Position numbers and translations under genes: made by a program
Part shown: positions 27,300 to 40,125 of the stretch, one piece after another
How the letters are laid out: every line of letters begins with the position of its first letter
Position numbering within the stretch: the stretch's first letter is position 1
DNA from: Sphagnum compactum
Lineage: Eukaryota > Bryophyta > Sphagnopsida > Sphagnales
NCBI GenBank assembly: GCA_965153455.1
Contig: OZ234493.1
Span: forward strand, 26,588,213-26,652,212
DNA: 64,000 nucleotides
Direction: 5' to 3'
Notes under the pieces: model-generated
The model's database searches: none
Told to the model about the DNA's origin: nothing
Seen by the model: the letters and a program-made list of their open reading frames with translations, nothing else

Positions 27300-27947
27300 T
27301 CTGTAAAACTATGCCACACCATTAAATACTGAATATGATGTGGATTCTTAGGTGGTAGCATGTTTACTATTGTTTATATATTTTTTGGATTTGGTAGTTT
27401 GCCTTCTTTGGAAATAATAAAACCTAAGATCATTCCTGAAAATACCATGAATGCACATTTGTTTGAATTCAAATTAATGCCATATTTTTTGCACTTTTGA
27501 AAACATAATATGAGCTTTTGTAGACGACAATCCGTGTCACTGTACACTATAAAGTCATCCATAAATGTTTTCATAAAATTGTCCAAATATTTTTTGAATG
27601 TTTTGGTAACAACTCTCTTATATGTTGGAGGTCCATTTTAAACTCCAAACAACATCAGCTTCCATATGAAAGCTCCCCAGTCTATTACAAATGTAGTATT
27701 GTATTTATTTTTTAAAACTATAGAAATTTGATGATACCTTGAATACCCATCTACGAAAGAATATGTTTCATACCCTACTATTGTGTTCAAAACTTCATCT
27801 ATAAAAGGTAATGGGTATGGATCCTTCTTTGTGGCTATTTAGTTTTTTGAAATCTATATAGATTCAAAGTTTTCCATTCTTCTTGGGTATTACTATTATG
27901 GGTGACAACCATGTAGCCTTTTCTACAGATTTGATATCTTGTTTAAT
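27300..27947 (-). pseudogene. Reverse transcriptase remnant
   Basis: - strand fragments in order: ATWLSPIIVIPKKNGKL, then a TGA at 27864-27866 where Arg is expected, IYIDFKKLN, DPYPLPFIDEV, YSFVDGYSRYHQI, and from 27586 the open piece with FMDDFIVYSD, the catalytic YxDD-type box (about 27554-27565). The palm and thumb up to LGFIISKEGK are recognisable. Several stops and frame changes interrupt it. Confidence 0.8.
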
Positions 27948-28448
27948 TTATGTAGCATAGTTTGGATTCAATCTATATCTGGCTTGATGTGCCAGTGGTA
28001 TAATAATATCTAGTTTAATTTTGTGTTGTGTTAGTTCTGGTGGAATCCCTTTTAGATCTTTATATGTCCATGTAAAAAAATCTTTGAACTCCTTCAATAG
28101 TTGCTCCACTTCCAACATTTTGCTTATTTCTAGCCGTGCATTGATTTTCACCATCTGTGGTTTTGCATGAGTTCGTAGGTTGAGCTTCATCAATTGTTGG
28201 TCTTTAGTTAACGTCCATCCAGTTATTTGCAATTCTTGTGCTTTTATTTTTGCTAGAGTTTTGTCCACTACAACACTCCCTGGCTGATGATTATAATACA
28301 TTTCAAGATACACCTTATCCTCCAAAGCTACTTCTGGTTCATATCTATTGTTAGTTGTCTTTTGTTCTATGATCCATACCCCTGATTTTAGCTTTGAATT
28401 ACTAGTCTTATCACTAGTATCCATGATCTCCACATCTATGGTTTCCAT
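27948..28448 (-). pseudogene. Protease-RT linker and N-terminal edge of reverse transcriptase
   Basis: An open stretch of 166 codons, the longest in the element. Its second half has LLKEFKDFFTWTYKDLKGIP and then HQARYRLNPNY, the conserved region leading into gypsy RT (the usual motif is F-W-Y-DL-G-I-P). The first half is charged and not conserved. It ends at a stop where the RT fingers should begin, so the polyprotein is interrupted here. Confidence 0.75.
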
Positions 28449-28568
28449 GGATTAAATTGTCTCAAGTAAACTAATTGTTCCTATTGAGAACAATTTTGGC
28501 TTTGTAGCAAACATGATATCTTCTTCTTCATATGTGATACCATTTTGATAGTCGTAACATAGTAACAT

Positions 28569-29000
28569 TTATGGTCTTCTTGCTTCACCTCCCAAACGCT
28601 TGGTGACGATAATTGTTTTGACTATCCCATTCCCTTGTATGGTAACAATGTTACTCCCCCAATCATGTGCCACTTTAGCAACCTTCAACCATGGTCTTCC
28701 CAACAACATGGAATAACTAGAATCTACCACATTTTTTTGAAATATAATAAACATATTTATCTAAGGAATGTCGTGAACATATGTCTTTAGATCTTTAATC
28801 AAACCCACTAGTTTTGTGGTTGTTTAATCTACCATCCTCAAATTATATGGTGTAAGTTTAACCTTTGGAAGCCCTAACCCCAACCTCAATCTCAATTGTT
28901 TTATGATGATATTAACTCTAGAACCTCCATCCCGTAACACATACTCTATTGTATTCTTCCCTAATAAGTATTTGGATAACTATTATATGATTATCTATTG
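28569..29000 (-). pseudogene. Retropepsin (protease) remnant
   Basis: - strand translation shows DGGS followed by VNII near 28.92-28.95 kb, matching the catalytic D-G region of plant gypsy proteases. It continues through LIKDLKTYVH to the open part 28754-28569 with MLLGRPWLK and HDWGSN. At least two in-frame stops lie between these blocks. The MLLGRPWL block is a hallmark of this protease family. Confidence 0.75.
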
Positions 29001-29399
29001 CTACAACAGTTGTCCCTACTTTTGGTATTAAAGAACTAACTTGTTTCTCTATGGTTGATCTACTCAGATTTTGAGTTTTTTCTAGTTTTAACTTCTACCA
29101 AAAATACCTCTTTAACTCTAAGAGCTAGTTTAAACAATTGTCCCAAGTTTAAAGGATAACTTTTTTTTAGCATTTGCTTATTAATATCTTGAAAAATCTC
29201 TTTCACTATAATCAATTTTTCTTATGAATTCACTACCTCCTAAGATTTTTGTGCTTTTATAAGAATAGTATTTGGCATATCCGGCCAGGTTGTGTTCCAT
29301 CCCTCCATGGATGTGGATGGCCCTTTTGTCTCGGTCTGTGTTTTCTGAATCTATTGAATCGTCTCCACCATTGACTTCTTCAACCGTTTTTCTTTCTCC

Positions 29400-30700
29400 C
29401 AATTAGCAACACTCTTTGCTTTCCTTAGCTCTCTATCCTTGAACACGTGTTAGTTAGTTGTCTTACTTCTTGTTATAACATTAACATCCACCACATTCAC
29501 ATCTGTAATGACTATTTTTATTTTAAGAATAGGTTGAATTTTTGTTATTGTCATAGATTTCCCATGAAACATTTTTTGCATTCAATAAATTTTTGACAAT
29601 CTGTCATTTTATGTCCATTCAAACCACATATGTGGCATGCATATGAAAATGTCTTTTGTGGTTTTTGATTTTGTTGTGCTGCCTCTATGGCTGCCACTGT
29701 GATCTACTCCTTCTTTCTGCATGTCTCCACATTGTGATTATTCATGTCACAAACTGTCACTTTTCCTTATATTACTTTGTGTTTGTGGTGGTGTTTTCTG
29801 TTTAGTATTTTGTTGTATTGAAAGTGCACTCCTTGCTTTGGCAGTAGTCATTTCTTCCTCACACAACATCAACGCCTCCTTATGTTATAGTGTTGACCGC
29901 TTCATCCCTGCTGTCGCAATTCCAAGGTATGTTTGCAAGCCCACCTTAAACTTAGTAGTCAAGAAACAAACTATGGTTGGTACTATGAGAGGTTTTAGGA
30001 TTTTAGGGTTTATGGAGTAAACCTCCACCCTCTAAGTTTCCTCCTACTTCATATTCTTTAGCTCCATGTATATGTGCTTATCATTATGAGTCTTTCAATG
30101 ACATTTACAAAATGCTTGTGTAAGCTCCGAAAAAATACAGTTAGGTAATTTTTACATGTAATTGTGGCACTAGTCTGATGTTGTATCTCTTAGCATGTAG
30201 TTAAAACGCATTGATGATATACTCTTTAAAGGTTTCTGCATTTGCCTTCACTGCATAATTAAACATTTTGACATGAACATTTAGGTCAATATCTTTTTAA
30301 AGTCAAGGTACTTAAAAGCTATCCTGTTTGGTGTCACAGAATGACCATTCCTATTATCGAGGATTCCTACAATTATGCTAAATGGTTTTTGATATCCTCC
30401 TCCTAGAATTCTAACATATGTACTTTTGACCCTCCAACAACTTTAGTAGTTGTTACTAGTTATCTCGAACTTCTACTCAAATTCCTTCCCGCCAAAACCC
30501 CTCTCGATCCATGACCCAAGTTCATTGCAAATCCAATTAATATTCCACCTCTGACAATATTTGTGGCAAGTACAACAACAATTCCCCTTCCTGTGGTTGG
30601 TATTACAACATTAAATGGTCAAGTAACCTTTATTCCAACAGGTTGCTTCCGGATTTCAACAACTGCCACTTCTAACACTCTTGGTGAAGTTGAGGTGACT
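29400..30700 (-). pseudogene. gag remnant with CCHC zinc knuckle
   Basis: On the - strand at about 29597-29637 the translation contains CHICGLNGHKMTDC, a C-x2-C-x4-H-x4-C zinc knuckle as in retroelement nucleocapsids. Upstream of it (toward 30.7 kb) the reading frame is broken by many stops and I cannot delimit the capsid part. Position, immediately upstream of the protease remnant, fits gag. Confidence 0.65.
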
Positions 30701-30720
30701 CAAGTTTGACGATTCCTCAT

Positions 30721-32569
30721 TTTGTGGTTACCCATTAGGGTGGAATCACAATAACATGTACCATAGCAAGTGTAACGCTTGTTTGGTTTTTTCATGTTTT
30801 AAAGTTGTAATTTCATTTGATGTTGAAATTGCAATATTTGCTTATATAGTTGTATTTTTAATATATCCTGGGAACATATGAATCAATTTGAAATTAATCC
30901 AATGAGTAAACAATTAACAATAAAATTGTGCAAATTTCACTATAAATCAATTTTTTCCTGGTCATATTTTTGAGTTCTTTATTTGCTAGGCATATGGTAG
31001 ACCATTTGGTTGTGTTATTTATCATTTTTTTTCATGTGCTGTTGAAGGTTTTCCAAATGAGTAATTCATTGAGTTTAATTTTTTTCATAACTTTGATATA
31101 TCATCCATTTATTGAAAGTATGTGACCCATTTTTTTGGGAAATATAATTTCCATTAAATTTTCATTTAGGAAGGTTGGGATGAAAGATCTTATCATTGAA
31201 GTTAATTTGAAATCAACAAAAATAGAAAAGGTAATGAAAAAAAAGTATTATTTCATATTTATATTATTTATATTTAAAAATGAATAATATATATTTTATC
31301 TAAATAATTTTCATTAATATTTTATAATTTTTTGAAAATTATTTTTAAAAGATTGTTCATTAAAAGAAAAGTGTCAATTTGCGATTGTAATTTGTGATTA
31401 TAAATAAGTTGCAATCAACATATGTGATTAAAAATCCATTCATTGCATAAGTGAAGTCACATCCAATGTTTAATCACAAATGATGATTCACTACGATTTT
31501 AACACATTCCACATGGATGATGTACATGGTCTCATCTTGATCATTTGTATGCAATTTGCAACTAATCCTCATGTTTTGTAACTAAAATATAACCCACTCA
31601 CATATTGCCATTTGTGTAATCAAAATTTGCCATTTGGCAATAATTGAAATATGCCATGTGACATTTTTAAAAACTTCAAAACTCAATTTATGTAGGTGGG
31701 TAGGTAGGTCGATAAGCACGTTGGTAGGTAAGGAATAGGTAGGTAAGTGGATTTTAAAATTTAATTTTATGTTTAGCCTTTAGGGTTAAACCTTTTTATT
31801 GGTTCATCCCAAATAAGATCCTTCAAAAACATAAACCTACTTACCTACCTATGTACCCACTTAACTTATTGATTTACCTTTCTAACCTACCAACCTAATT
31901 AATCTAATCATTCATATATATATATAATTAACCTACTTACCAACTAATACTTAGTTTAACTTATTATCTAACCTAACTTACTATCACTAGTATAAAAGTG
32001 GGGTGTAGTTCGGTTAACCTAAATCACTATGGGATTTTAAAATGAAATAAATTCACTGCATTTCAGTGATTTCACCCTGGTTAGAATTATTTCACTATAA
32101 TATCATTATGTAAACATTGTATTTCAATACTAGTTGACATAATTCACTATTATAATTTTCTATGATAATTAATTTTAATTTTATGTTGTTGTTTTAAATA
32201 CCCTACGTTACTTTATGATATACCTTATATTATTTTAGGTTAACTTAATTATTCTAACTTATATCCTAAGTTATTATAATTATTATATACTATTATAAAT
32301 TATTATACCCTAAATTATTATATGTAATTTTACCTTAAAGTATCTTAGCTAGCTTATTATAGGTTTTTTATTTTAGTGATTTTAAATTAATTTATTCAAC
32401 TAACCTTAGGCTAAACCTTAGGTTATTTTATTTTAAATTAATAAATGTTATTTCAAGTTATACTTTAGGTTATTCAAGGTCATTCTACTTTATGTTATTA
32501 TAAGTTATTTTATTTTAAGTATAAAAATTTAAAATAATATAAAATAAAATATAATGACATAAGGTAAAA
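30721..32569. other. AT-rich intergenic desert
   Basis: No gene. ACCT/AGGT words occur near 31.69-31.9 kb. The expected 5' LTR of the gypsy element was not identified here. Confidence 0.5.
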
Positions 32570-33400
32570 TAACCTATACTAAAATAATTACCAATAGCTA
32601 TGATAATATAGCCTAGAATATCCAACAATCGCTTATAATAAAATAACCATAAATAATCGTAATATAACCTAGAATACCAAAAAATAGACACTAATAAAAT
32701 AACCACTAATAGGCACCAATAGAATAACCATCAATAGCCACCAATAAGATAAAAACCAATGGCCCATAATAAAATAATCAACAATAGCCACTGATAGAAT
32801 AACCACCAAAGCCACTAATAGCCTATGGTAATTTAACCACAAATAACCACCAATAACCATTAATAAAATAACCATCAATAGAATATTCAACAATAGCCAT
32901 TAATAAAATAACTCCATCAATAACCATTAGTAGCCTATGGTAATTTAGCCTAAAATAACCACCAATAGCCATTAATAGCCACCAATAAAATAGCCATCGA
33001 TGGCCCCCACTAGAATAACCACCAAACCAATAGCTTTTAATAAAATATATTAATAGAATAGGCACCAATAGGCACAAATAGCTTACGGTAATATAACCTT
33101 CAATAGCCAATAGTAATTAACAATAGCTTCACATAGTCGAAAATAACCTAAGATGAAATAACTTAGAATAACCAAAAAAATTTATAATAGCCAAAAAAAC
33201 ATAGAATAATAAAAAATAACCAAAAATAACATAAAATAGCCAAGAGTAGCTTAGAGTAACCGAAAGTAACCTAGGGTGAAATAGTAAAAATAACTGAAAA
33301 TAGTCATAAATAACTGTAAATAATGTAAGGTGAAATAACTTAGAACAATGAAAAATAGCCCTAGAATAACTAAAAGTAATTTAACATAGGTAGTATTATT
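32570..33400. repeat. Degenerate AATAGCCACCAATAAAATAACC-type array
   Basis: Repeated words AATAGCCACC, AATAAAATAACC and CCATCAATAG fill the segment without a fixed period. Overlapping - strand frames that look like membrane proteins (Tyr/Trp/Leu/Ile only) are products of the repeat. Confidence 0.8.
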
Positions 33401-34249
33401 ATATTAGCAAAAATCTTATCCATTTATTAAACATTTTTTTTCAAAAGAATGATCATTGAAATATTATTGAATTATGATATTCAAAAAAATAAAAATTAAA
33501 ATGATTTTACACTTTCAAAAGGAAATAAATGTAATTATATGCATTATTGGAATTTAAAAAAAAATGAATCATTTCATTTGGAAAAAAAATCTCAATAAAA
33601 TATGTATTTTCAATGTTTTATAATGTTTAAAATGAAGTATTTCATAAATAGAATGCAATGTAACACATTATCACAACAAGTGTGGTGGCTTGATGGTAGG
33701 GGTGTTTGCTTCCATTTTAATGGTCAAGGGAACAAACCACAATTGGTGTGTTTGTGGTCAACAATGGAAAATTTTTCAAATATTTTCCTATGTAGTGCTC
33801 TAGAGTAGATCTACCTACTTAAGTTCATTACATGGCTATGTACTTAAGCTAGGATTTTAACCTAACATGAGTAGTGACAAGTGTCAATAATTCATAGGTT
33901 GAAAATCATGAAATTATCAAAAATATTAAATATTACATTAAATATTAAATAATTTAAATTTAATTGATTTCCATGTTGTTTAATTAATTAACTAGTAAAT
34001 GAAATGGCTTGGTAAATTTTTATTTCACTTGAAAGTTACCTTGTTTCACTAGGTATTAATGGATCAATTCATTGTCTATTACAACTGGTCCTTATTCACC
34101 ATGGTAATAATGTCCAAATTCACTTAAAATTTAGTGAAACCTAGAGTGAACTAGGATGCATTTTAGTGTAGTGCATCTATTAACCTAATTTATTACATAT
34201 TAATTAACCTAGCCTATGTTGCACCTAGGTTAAGCCCACATGGCATTTA

Positions 34250-34600
34250 TGCCTTGACTTAAACATTGGTTAAACAAAAATTTGGCTAAATAAAAAATTG
34301 TTTAATATTGAGTATATTAAAACTTGAATAAACCTTAGTTAAACTTTGGTTAAAACTTGGATAAACGTTAGCTAAACATTGGTTAAACCTTGACTAAATT
34401 AAATCTATTTATGTAAACCTTAATTAAACCTTGGCTAAACAATAATTAAACCAAAATGTGGTTACAATTTGATTAAACATTAGTTAAATTAAAACTTGGC
34501 TAAACATTGGCAAAACAAAAATTAACTAAATTTCAGTTAAATCTTGGTTAAACTAAAACCTAGCTAAACCTTGGCAAATTAAAACTCATCAGTAATTAAT
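34250..34600. repeat. Degenerate TTGGCTAAACCTTGGTTAAAC array
   Basis: Variants of CTTGGTTAAAC and TTGGCTAAAC recur about every 20-30 bases over 350 bases, with no strict period. No coding potential. Confidence 0.75.
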
Positions 34601-35879
34601 AATTAATAAAAAAAATTATTATTTGTTGTCAGTAGTTCCATAATTATTATTAATTAGTTATAAACTAATTGATAATGAAATAACTAACTAATGATTTATT
34701 AGATCAAGTATACTGATAATAAAAATCAAGGTTATTATATTTTAATTAAATATTGATTAATTAATATTGATTAATTATGAAAAATTATTTGCAAATGTAA
34801 ACAATTAGTTACTAATATAACGAAACTAATTAATTAACTTGTAATTAATAATAGATCTATTTATTAAATATAAGATGTGATTAAAATTTATTAATCTTAA
34901 ATTTTTAGGTACATATTTTATTTACCAAATAATTAGGTTAATTTAATCACCTAATTACATGCCTACCTATTTAGCCCATCCACAATATATGCAAAATGTA
35001 TACTTGACATGCCTTAAATACAAAACAGTTATAAACATATTTACGATATTCTAAAACATTCTAATGTACATCAAAAGTATAGGTGCACCACATAGAGGCA
35101 ACCAAGTTATAACTTCTTTTGTAACTAATTTGATATAAAAGGTTTTTTTGTTATGAAAAGCCCAAAAAGTTAGTCAATAGGAAAAATGGAAGATGCACAA
35201 TTAGTTGTATTATAGTTGCAATAATAATAATAGATTGAAAATGATGGTGACTAGTTGTAAAAATGACAAAACATAATTGCAAATGACAATTAATTGTTTA
35301 TAGTCACAAATTGAATGGTTGCATAATAGAAGCTTTTTTCTAGTGGTTTTAGATCCTTGATTTCTACACCTATTTAAATGTTGTATTTGGTTGATATAAT
35401 TATTCATAAAATTTAATAATGTTAAATTTCCCATACATAATTTTATTCAATTCATTGCATAAACAAGTCATCCAAATTTGTGGAATAAACATTTTGTGTA
35501 TTTTAGGGGTTGGAGGATTTTGGTGAAGAGATGCCAAATGCCTTGATTATTTAAATTATGATTTTTCTTGGGTAGGTTGTTTTTTTTCACATAAAATGAC
35601 CTATTATATACCATGCTATGAATTCACAATGTGTTCCCAACTTGTTTCAAACTTCCCAATGGGTCCCCATGATGTTCCCATGTTCTCAAGGTGTTCCCAA
35701 TAACACTTCAATTACCCCAAAGTTCTCCTCTTTTCACTTATGTAGGTAAACTAAAGGAAAAATAATCCATCTTCAAATACAAATTGCTAATTTCAAAAAT
35801 TGTGACAAATGCGAACATTAGACACCATCTTTCAATGGATGGAATTCATAATGTCATTATGGACACCATAATGTTCATC

Positions 35880-36260
35880 CATAATTCCTAGTTAAATCCT
35901 AGTTAACTTTTAACTAAATCATAGTTAATTTCCAATTAAGTTTAGTTAAATCCGAGTTCACTCTTAATTAATTTTTAGCTAGATCCCAATTAAATTTTAA
36001 TTAACTCCTAGTAGTTAAATCCTAGTTAACTCCCAATTAAATAATAATCAACTCCAAATTAAGTCCTAGTTAACTCCAAGTAATTAAGTTTTAGTGAACT
36101 CCCAATAGTTAAATCCTAGTTGACTCCCAATGAAGTCTTAATTAACTCCCAATAATTAAATTCTAGTTAACTCCCAATAGTTAAATTTGAGTTAATTCCC
36201 AATTAAATTTTAATTAACTTTTAGTTAAGTTCGAGTTAACTTTTAGTTAACTCATAGCCG
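35880..36260. repeat. Degenerate TCCTAGTTAACTCCCAATTAA array
   Basis: Variants of TAGTTAACTCCCAATTAAA recur about every 20-30 bases. It resembles the other word arrays of the window in style but not in sequence. Confidence 0.75.
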
Positions 36261-36299
36261 ATTCTCAGTTAGGAAGGTTATCTATAAACTTCTTTATTT

Positions 36300-39200
36300 G
36301 ATGCACACATGGAAACCTCCTTGGAAGCTTCTTTGAGCTAGGTCCCCAAAGGTGTATAAATAAAAGTAGGACCCTTCATTTCTTTCAATTTGTTCAACAC
36401 CAGATTTAGGCACGATCTTGCACCATAACCTTGTCATGTTCTTTTCATATTCAGGTTTATATATTTTAGCATAATAAAGATTCGTTTTTACGTTTGTTTT
36501 GCACATTTCAAACAAGAAACAAGACAAGACTTAAACCTTTCCTTTAGTATTTGTTCTTGTGTTTTTGTGTGTCTTTAACAAGAACCTCCCATCTTTCAAT
36601 TTTTTTTAGTGATGGGCCAAAAAAATGATCCATTGAAAAAGAAACTAGTTCATATCCTATTATTACCTTTTTTTAATATACAGATATTCAAGTCATCATA
36701 AATTTAATTCTAATTTTTTGTTTGCATCAAATTTTGATACCCTATATTTATTTATTTTTAATTTTTAATATTTGACTAAAAAGAAAGAACACATGATGAC
36801 CCCATTGTTCAACGATTTGAAAGATGTAATGAAAGGAATACAATTGGCAATTGACAATTGATGAACATATATAATCTACTTTCTAAAAAGTAATTTATGC
36901 TTGCATTCGTTGTAGTCAAGATTTCTGCTTAAATGGTGCATAAATAGAACTATCTCATTTATTGGTACTAGTTCATTTAATAAGTTATTAATTGAATTGC
37001 AATCTATTGGTGCTAATTGAATAAATTAATTAATGGTCCAAGTTCACTTACTAACTTGCAAACATTAACACCTATTTTTTAAATACATATGTTCAAATTT
37101 AAAAAATTAACAAAAAATTTGCGGATCAACATATACGTTACATTAATTATAAAATGGCTTTCAAATTAAATGTAATTCTATTATATAATTAATTGAAATA
37201 TATATATTTTATCCAACAACTAATATATGGCACTTTATATTTTTACTCACATATTTTCTATATTCAAAGAAGAATGTGCCCCCCAAGCATTGTTGTTTTC
37301 TTGTAGTTTTTCAATGTTGCTAGAAGGATGATCATTAATAACAAGCTTTTCGCCACACTATAGAATAAATTTCATTTAAGATTATTTTGAAAATCCTTCT
37401 ATGTTATGCCTAAATAGAAATTTGGTGGTTTTAATTTTTTTTTGAAATCTAGTGAATGTAAGTCATTTTTTTCCCCAAAAAATCATTTGTTGACATTGTT
37501 GGGTCATTTTGTTTTTATGAAATGGTAAAAATTTGCCACATTAAAAAACACTACCCTTGGGGCTAAATGACTAATACAGGTGTTGGAGAATTGAAAATCA
37601 AAATTTATTTGTGTGAAGTCTAAGTTTTCTTTTTAATTAATTTTTTTAAAACTTGAACAACAATTACATCAAATAAGAACAATTTTGCAAATGATTAAGC
37701 TAAGGACTTTCCTAAGTAAAAAAATTTAATGATAAAAAAAATTGAACGATAATAACTTATAACTTTAAAATCACAATTTAAAAGATGTGAAATTTTGAAT
37801 TTCAAAAGTCTTTTATCATATGTAAATAAACTATAATGTACATGATATATAAAAGAAAGTTATAACTTATAATACAGAAACCACAATTTAAAATAATTAA
37901 TATATTTTGATCTACTTTGAAATTGTGATTGTTTTTTAAATGAAAAGGAAAATCTAACAAAGTTTACGCATTTAAAAAGTTCATATTATTGAACAATGAT
38001 TAATAAAAAGAATGACATATTGGACAACTATATTTGTTTTTAATAACAAGTTGCAAAAGATTTCATTCAAAAAAATATTATATGCAAAAATTATTTTTGC
38101 ACAAAATGACTCATAGTCATGAAATAAAGCAAACATGTTGGCTCATTTGAGTAGGGGCTCAAAAGATGATGACTTGTTTTTCCCAATGAAGTTGTTGGTT
38201 TTGCAAGTGTCCCCTTTCAAGAGTGAAGGATCTGTAAACTTGGAATTGGCAAACAAAAATGCTCACAATATTGAAATTTGCAATAAGAAAAGTAAATTAT
38301 CTCAACAATGTCAACATGAAGAAGACAAAGGGAGGGAGGAAAATAATAAGTCACATGTTTATGTATATAAACTTTGGATGAAAATTGCTAGCCACCTTTT
38401 TCTTCAAGCACATTTAAGATCACCGTGGTCTATTTGTAGGTTTCTATAGTCTATTTCATATAGGTTGGCATGAGATGAACATTTGTATTTGTGGCATATA
38501 CCATGTGGCACTTTGTCAAACACCTAGTGAAATGTCATCCCATCCCAAATTTGGTATTTGGTGAAGTATATTTTTTCCAAAAACATTCCATGAAAAAGAA
38601 CATTTGACAAAATTGGAATATTTTTATTTTAAAAATATCTTATAACAATGTCATATGTTTGTTTGGTTGAGGATGGAATATTCTTATGTGTTTCAAGAAT
38701 TGCTTTTAGTTGACATTTTCAATCTATCTCATTTTATGTTTAAAACGACCAAATATCAAACTTGCAATTGTAAAAAATGCCCAAATAATCTTTAAACAAA
38801 ATTTTTCTTGATTTTGAACGATAAATTGTTTACAAAATGGGGTCAAATATTTTGATAAGCAAAAGATCCTACTTGGGATATTAGCTCATGGTCTCACATA
38901 TAACAAGTTGTACTTTTGTAGGCTCAATTTGATAATTAAGAACTTTTGGGGGTAAGATTATGCATACTTTTCCTAACTATCTTTTGTAAGGGATTGGAAA
39001 TTTAAAGAACATCATGAATGACATCATGTTATTAACAAATTTTAATTTAATTTAATTTAATTTAATTTATTTTTGAAAAAGGAAAAAAAATCGTCAGATA
39101 CGTCGAATATGGTAAGCATTTCAGTGTAAATTCACACTGTCCTGACATTTTACATGTGGGAATCTGAAATGTGTTTGCATGCTCAATTGCCTCTTTAGAA

Positions 39201-39600
39201 ACTGGCAGAAATTTTTTAGTGTATTTGTAGGACACCTTATGCACCAGAATTTCTGCTTGGCAAAGGGTGGGTGTTTTGATAAGCAAAATGCCCACTGTAG
39301 TGAGAATTTCATTTACCGTACGTAGCCTAGGGTCAGTTTCCACATTGACAAAAAGAATAATTATTTATTTTTAAAAAATGAATTCGTTTTTTAATTTTGA
39401 AATTCTTATTATTTTTCATCATCCACTATAATATTGTAATATGAGTAGTGAAATTATTCAGAGTGTAGTTTATGATAATTATAATGACTTTCAACATGTC
39501 AACTTCATATTTTCACAAAATTTCATTTCGTTATTTTGAGGATTATTTAATGATGAAACTGACCTCAAGGTAAGGTATTTAATGTTTTTTCGTGTGATAC
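36300..39600. other. AT-rich intergenic desert
   Basis: A 104-codon + strand frame at 38135-38449 and a 93-codon - strand frame at 39343-39062 lack recognisable motifs; the second sits in slightly CpG-richer sequence. A short TTTAA run occurs at 39041-39068. Confidence 0.45.
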
Positions 39601-39612
39601 TTGGCAGATACC

Positions 39613-40125
39613 GTAGCGGCAAGGGAATTCACCCCCAAGCGCCACGAATAATTAATTTCGAAAGTTTTGAGGTTTCGCTAAGGCAATTTCGAATTTAACA
39701 ACATTTCGCGACCGTCTTCCCAGATATAATTTCCATTTTCTCCCGTTGTGAAACAGTTTCTAGGTATGCACCGCGTTGTGGCTGGTAGGTATCGTACTGA
39801 ATGTCGTCCGATAATGAGCAAGCTCCGATAGACGGTGGAGATGATGCCCTTTTGGAGGGAAGCCGCTTCAAAGAGTGACTTAGTCCAAGGAACCAGTGAC
39901 ACAGGCTCTGAGTCTGAACATTGCGCCACTCTGGTCACTCCAGAGTTCAACTCCAAGCAGCGCTGGTACCGGATCGGATTTTTTGGCAATTTCTCACAAT
40001 TTCTCCTGCGTCACAACAGATTTAATTTCTTCATTTCTCCATTTCTCCCTGCAGGCCCAATTTAGTTTCAAGTTTTTCTCCTTGGCCTGAAATAATTATT
40101 AAAAGATGAATTCCCTTGCCGCTAC
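39613..40125. mobile_element. Short segment bounded by a perfect 19-bp inverted repeat (MITE-like)
   Basis: The 19 bases at 39613-39631 (start GTAGCGGCAAGG) are the exact reverse complement of 40107-40125. The interior is richer in G+C and CpG than its flanks and contains a 103-codon open frame on the - strand (39989-39678) that resembles no protein I know. A 7-base match (atacttg) lies outside each arm but at unequal distance (39595-39601 and 40127-40133), so a target-site duplication is only possible. It could be a non-autonomous DNA transposon. Confidence 0.45.

Larger units (their letters stand above)
23050..30720 (-). mobile_element. Degenerate Ty3/gypsy LTR retrotransposon with an extra downstream reading frame
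   Basis: Read on the - strand, the order is gag (CCHC knuckle), protease, RT, RNase H, integrase, then a further coiled-coil-rich frame. Integrase after RNase H is the Ty3/gypsy order (established knowledge). All domains carry stops and frameshifts, so the copy cannot make its proteins. A purine run ending in six G (about 23118-23135 on the - strand) followed by a stretch with a TATA-like GAGTATAAATG could be the polypurine tract and start of the 3' LTR. I could not find a matching 5' LTR to the right of 30.7 kb by eye, so both outer borders are approximate. Age is inferred to be old from the number of lesions. Confidence 0.85.

Noticed and set aside
32515-33110. Three overlapping Tyr/Trp/Leu-rich ORFs that resemble membrane proteins
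   Set aside because: Simple translation of the AATAGCCACC/AATAAAATAACC array in different frames; no conserved motif or start context.
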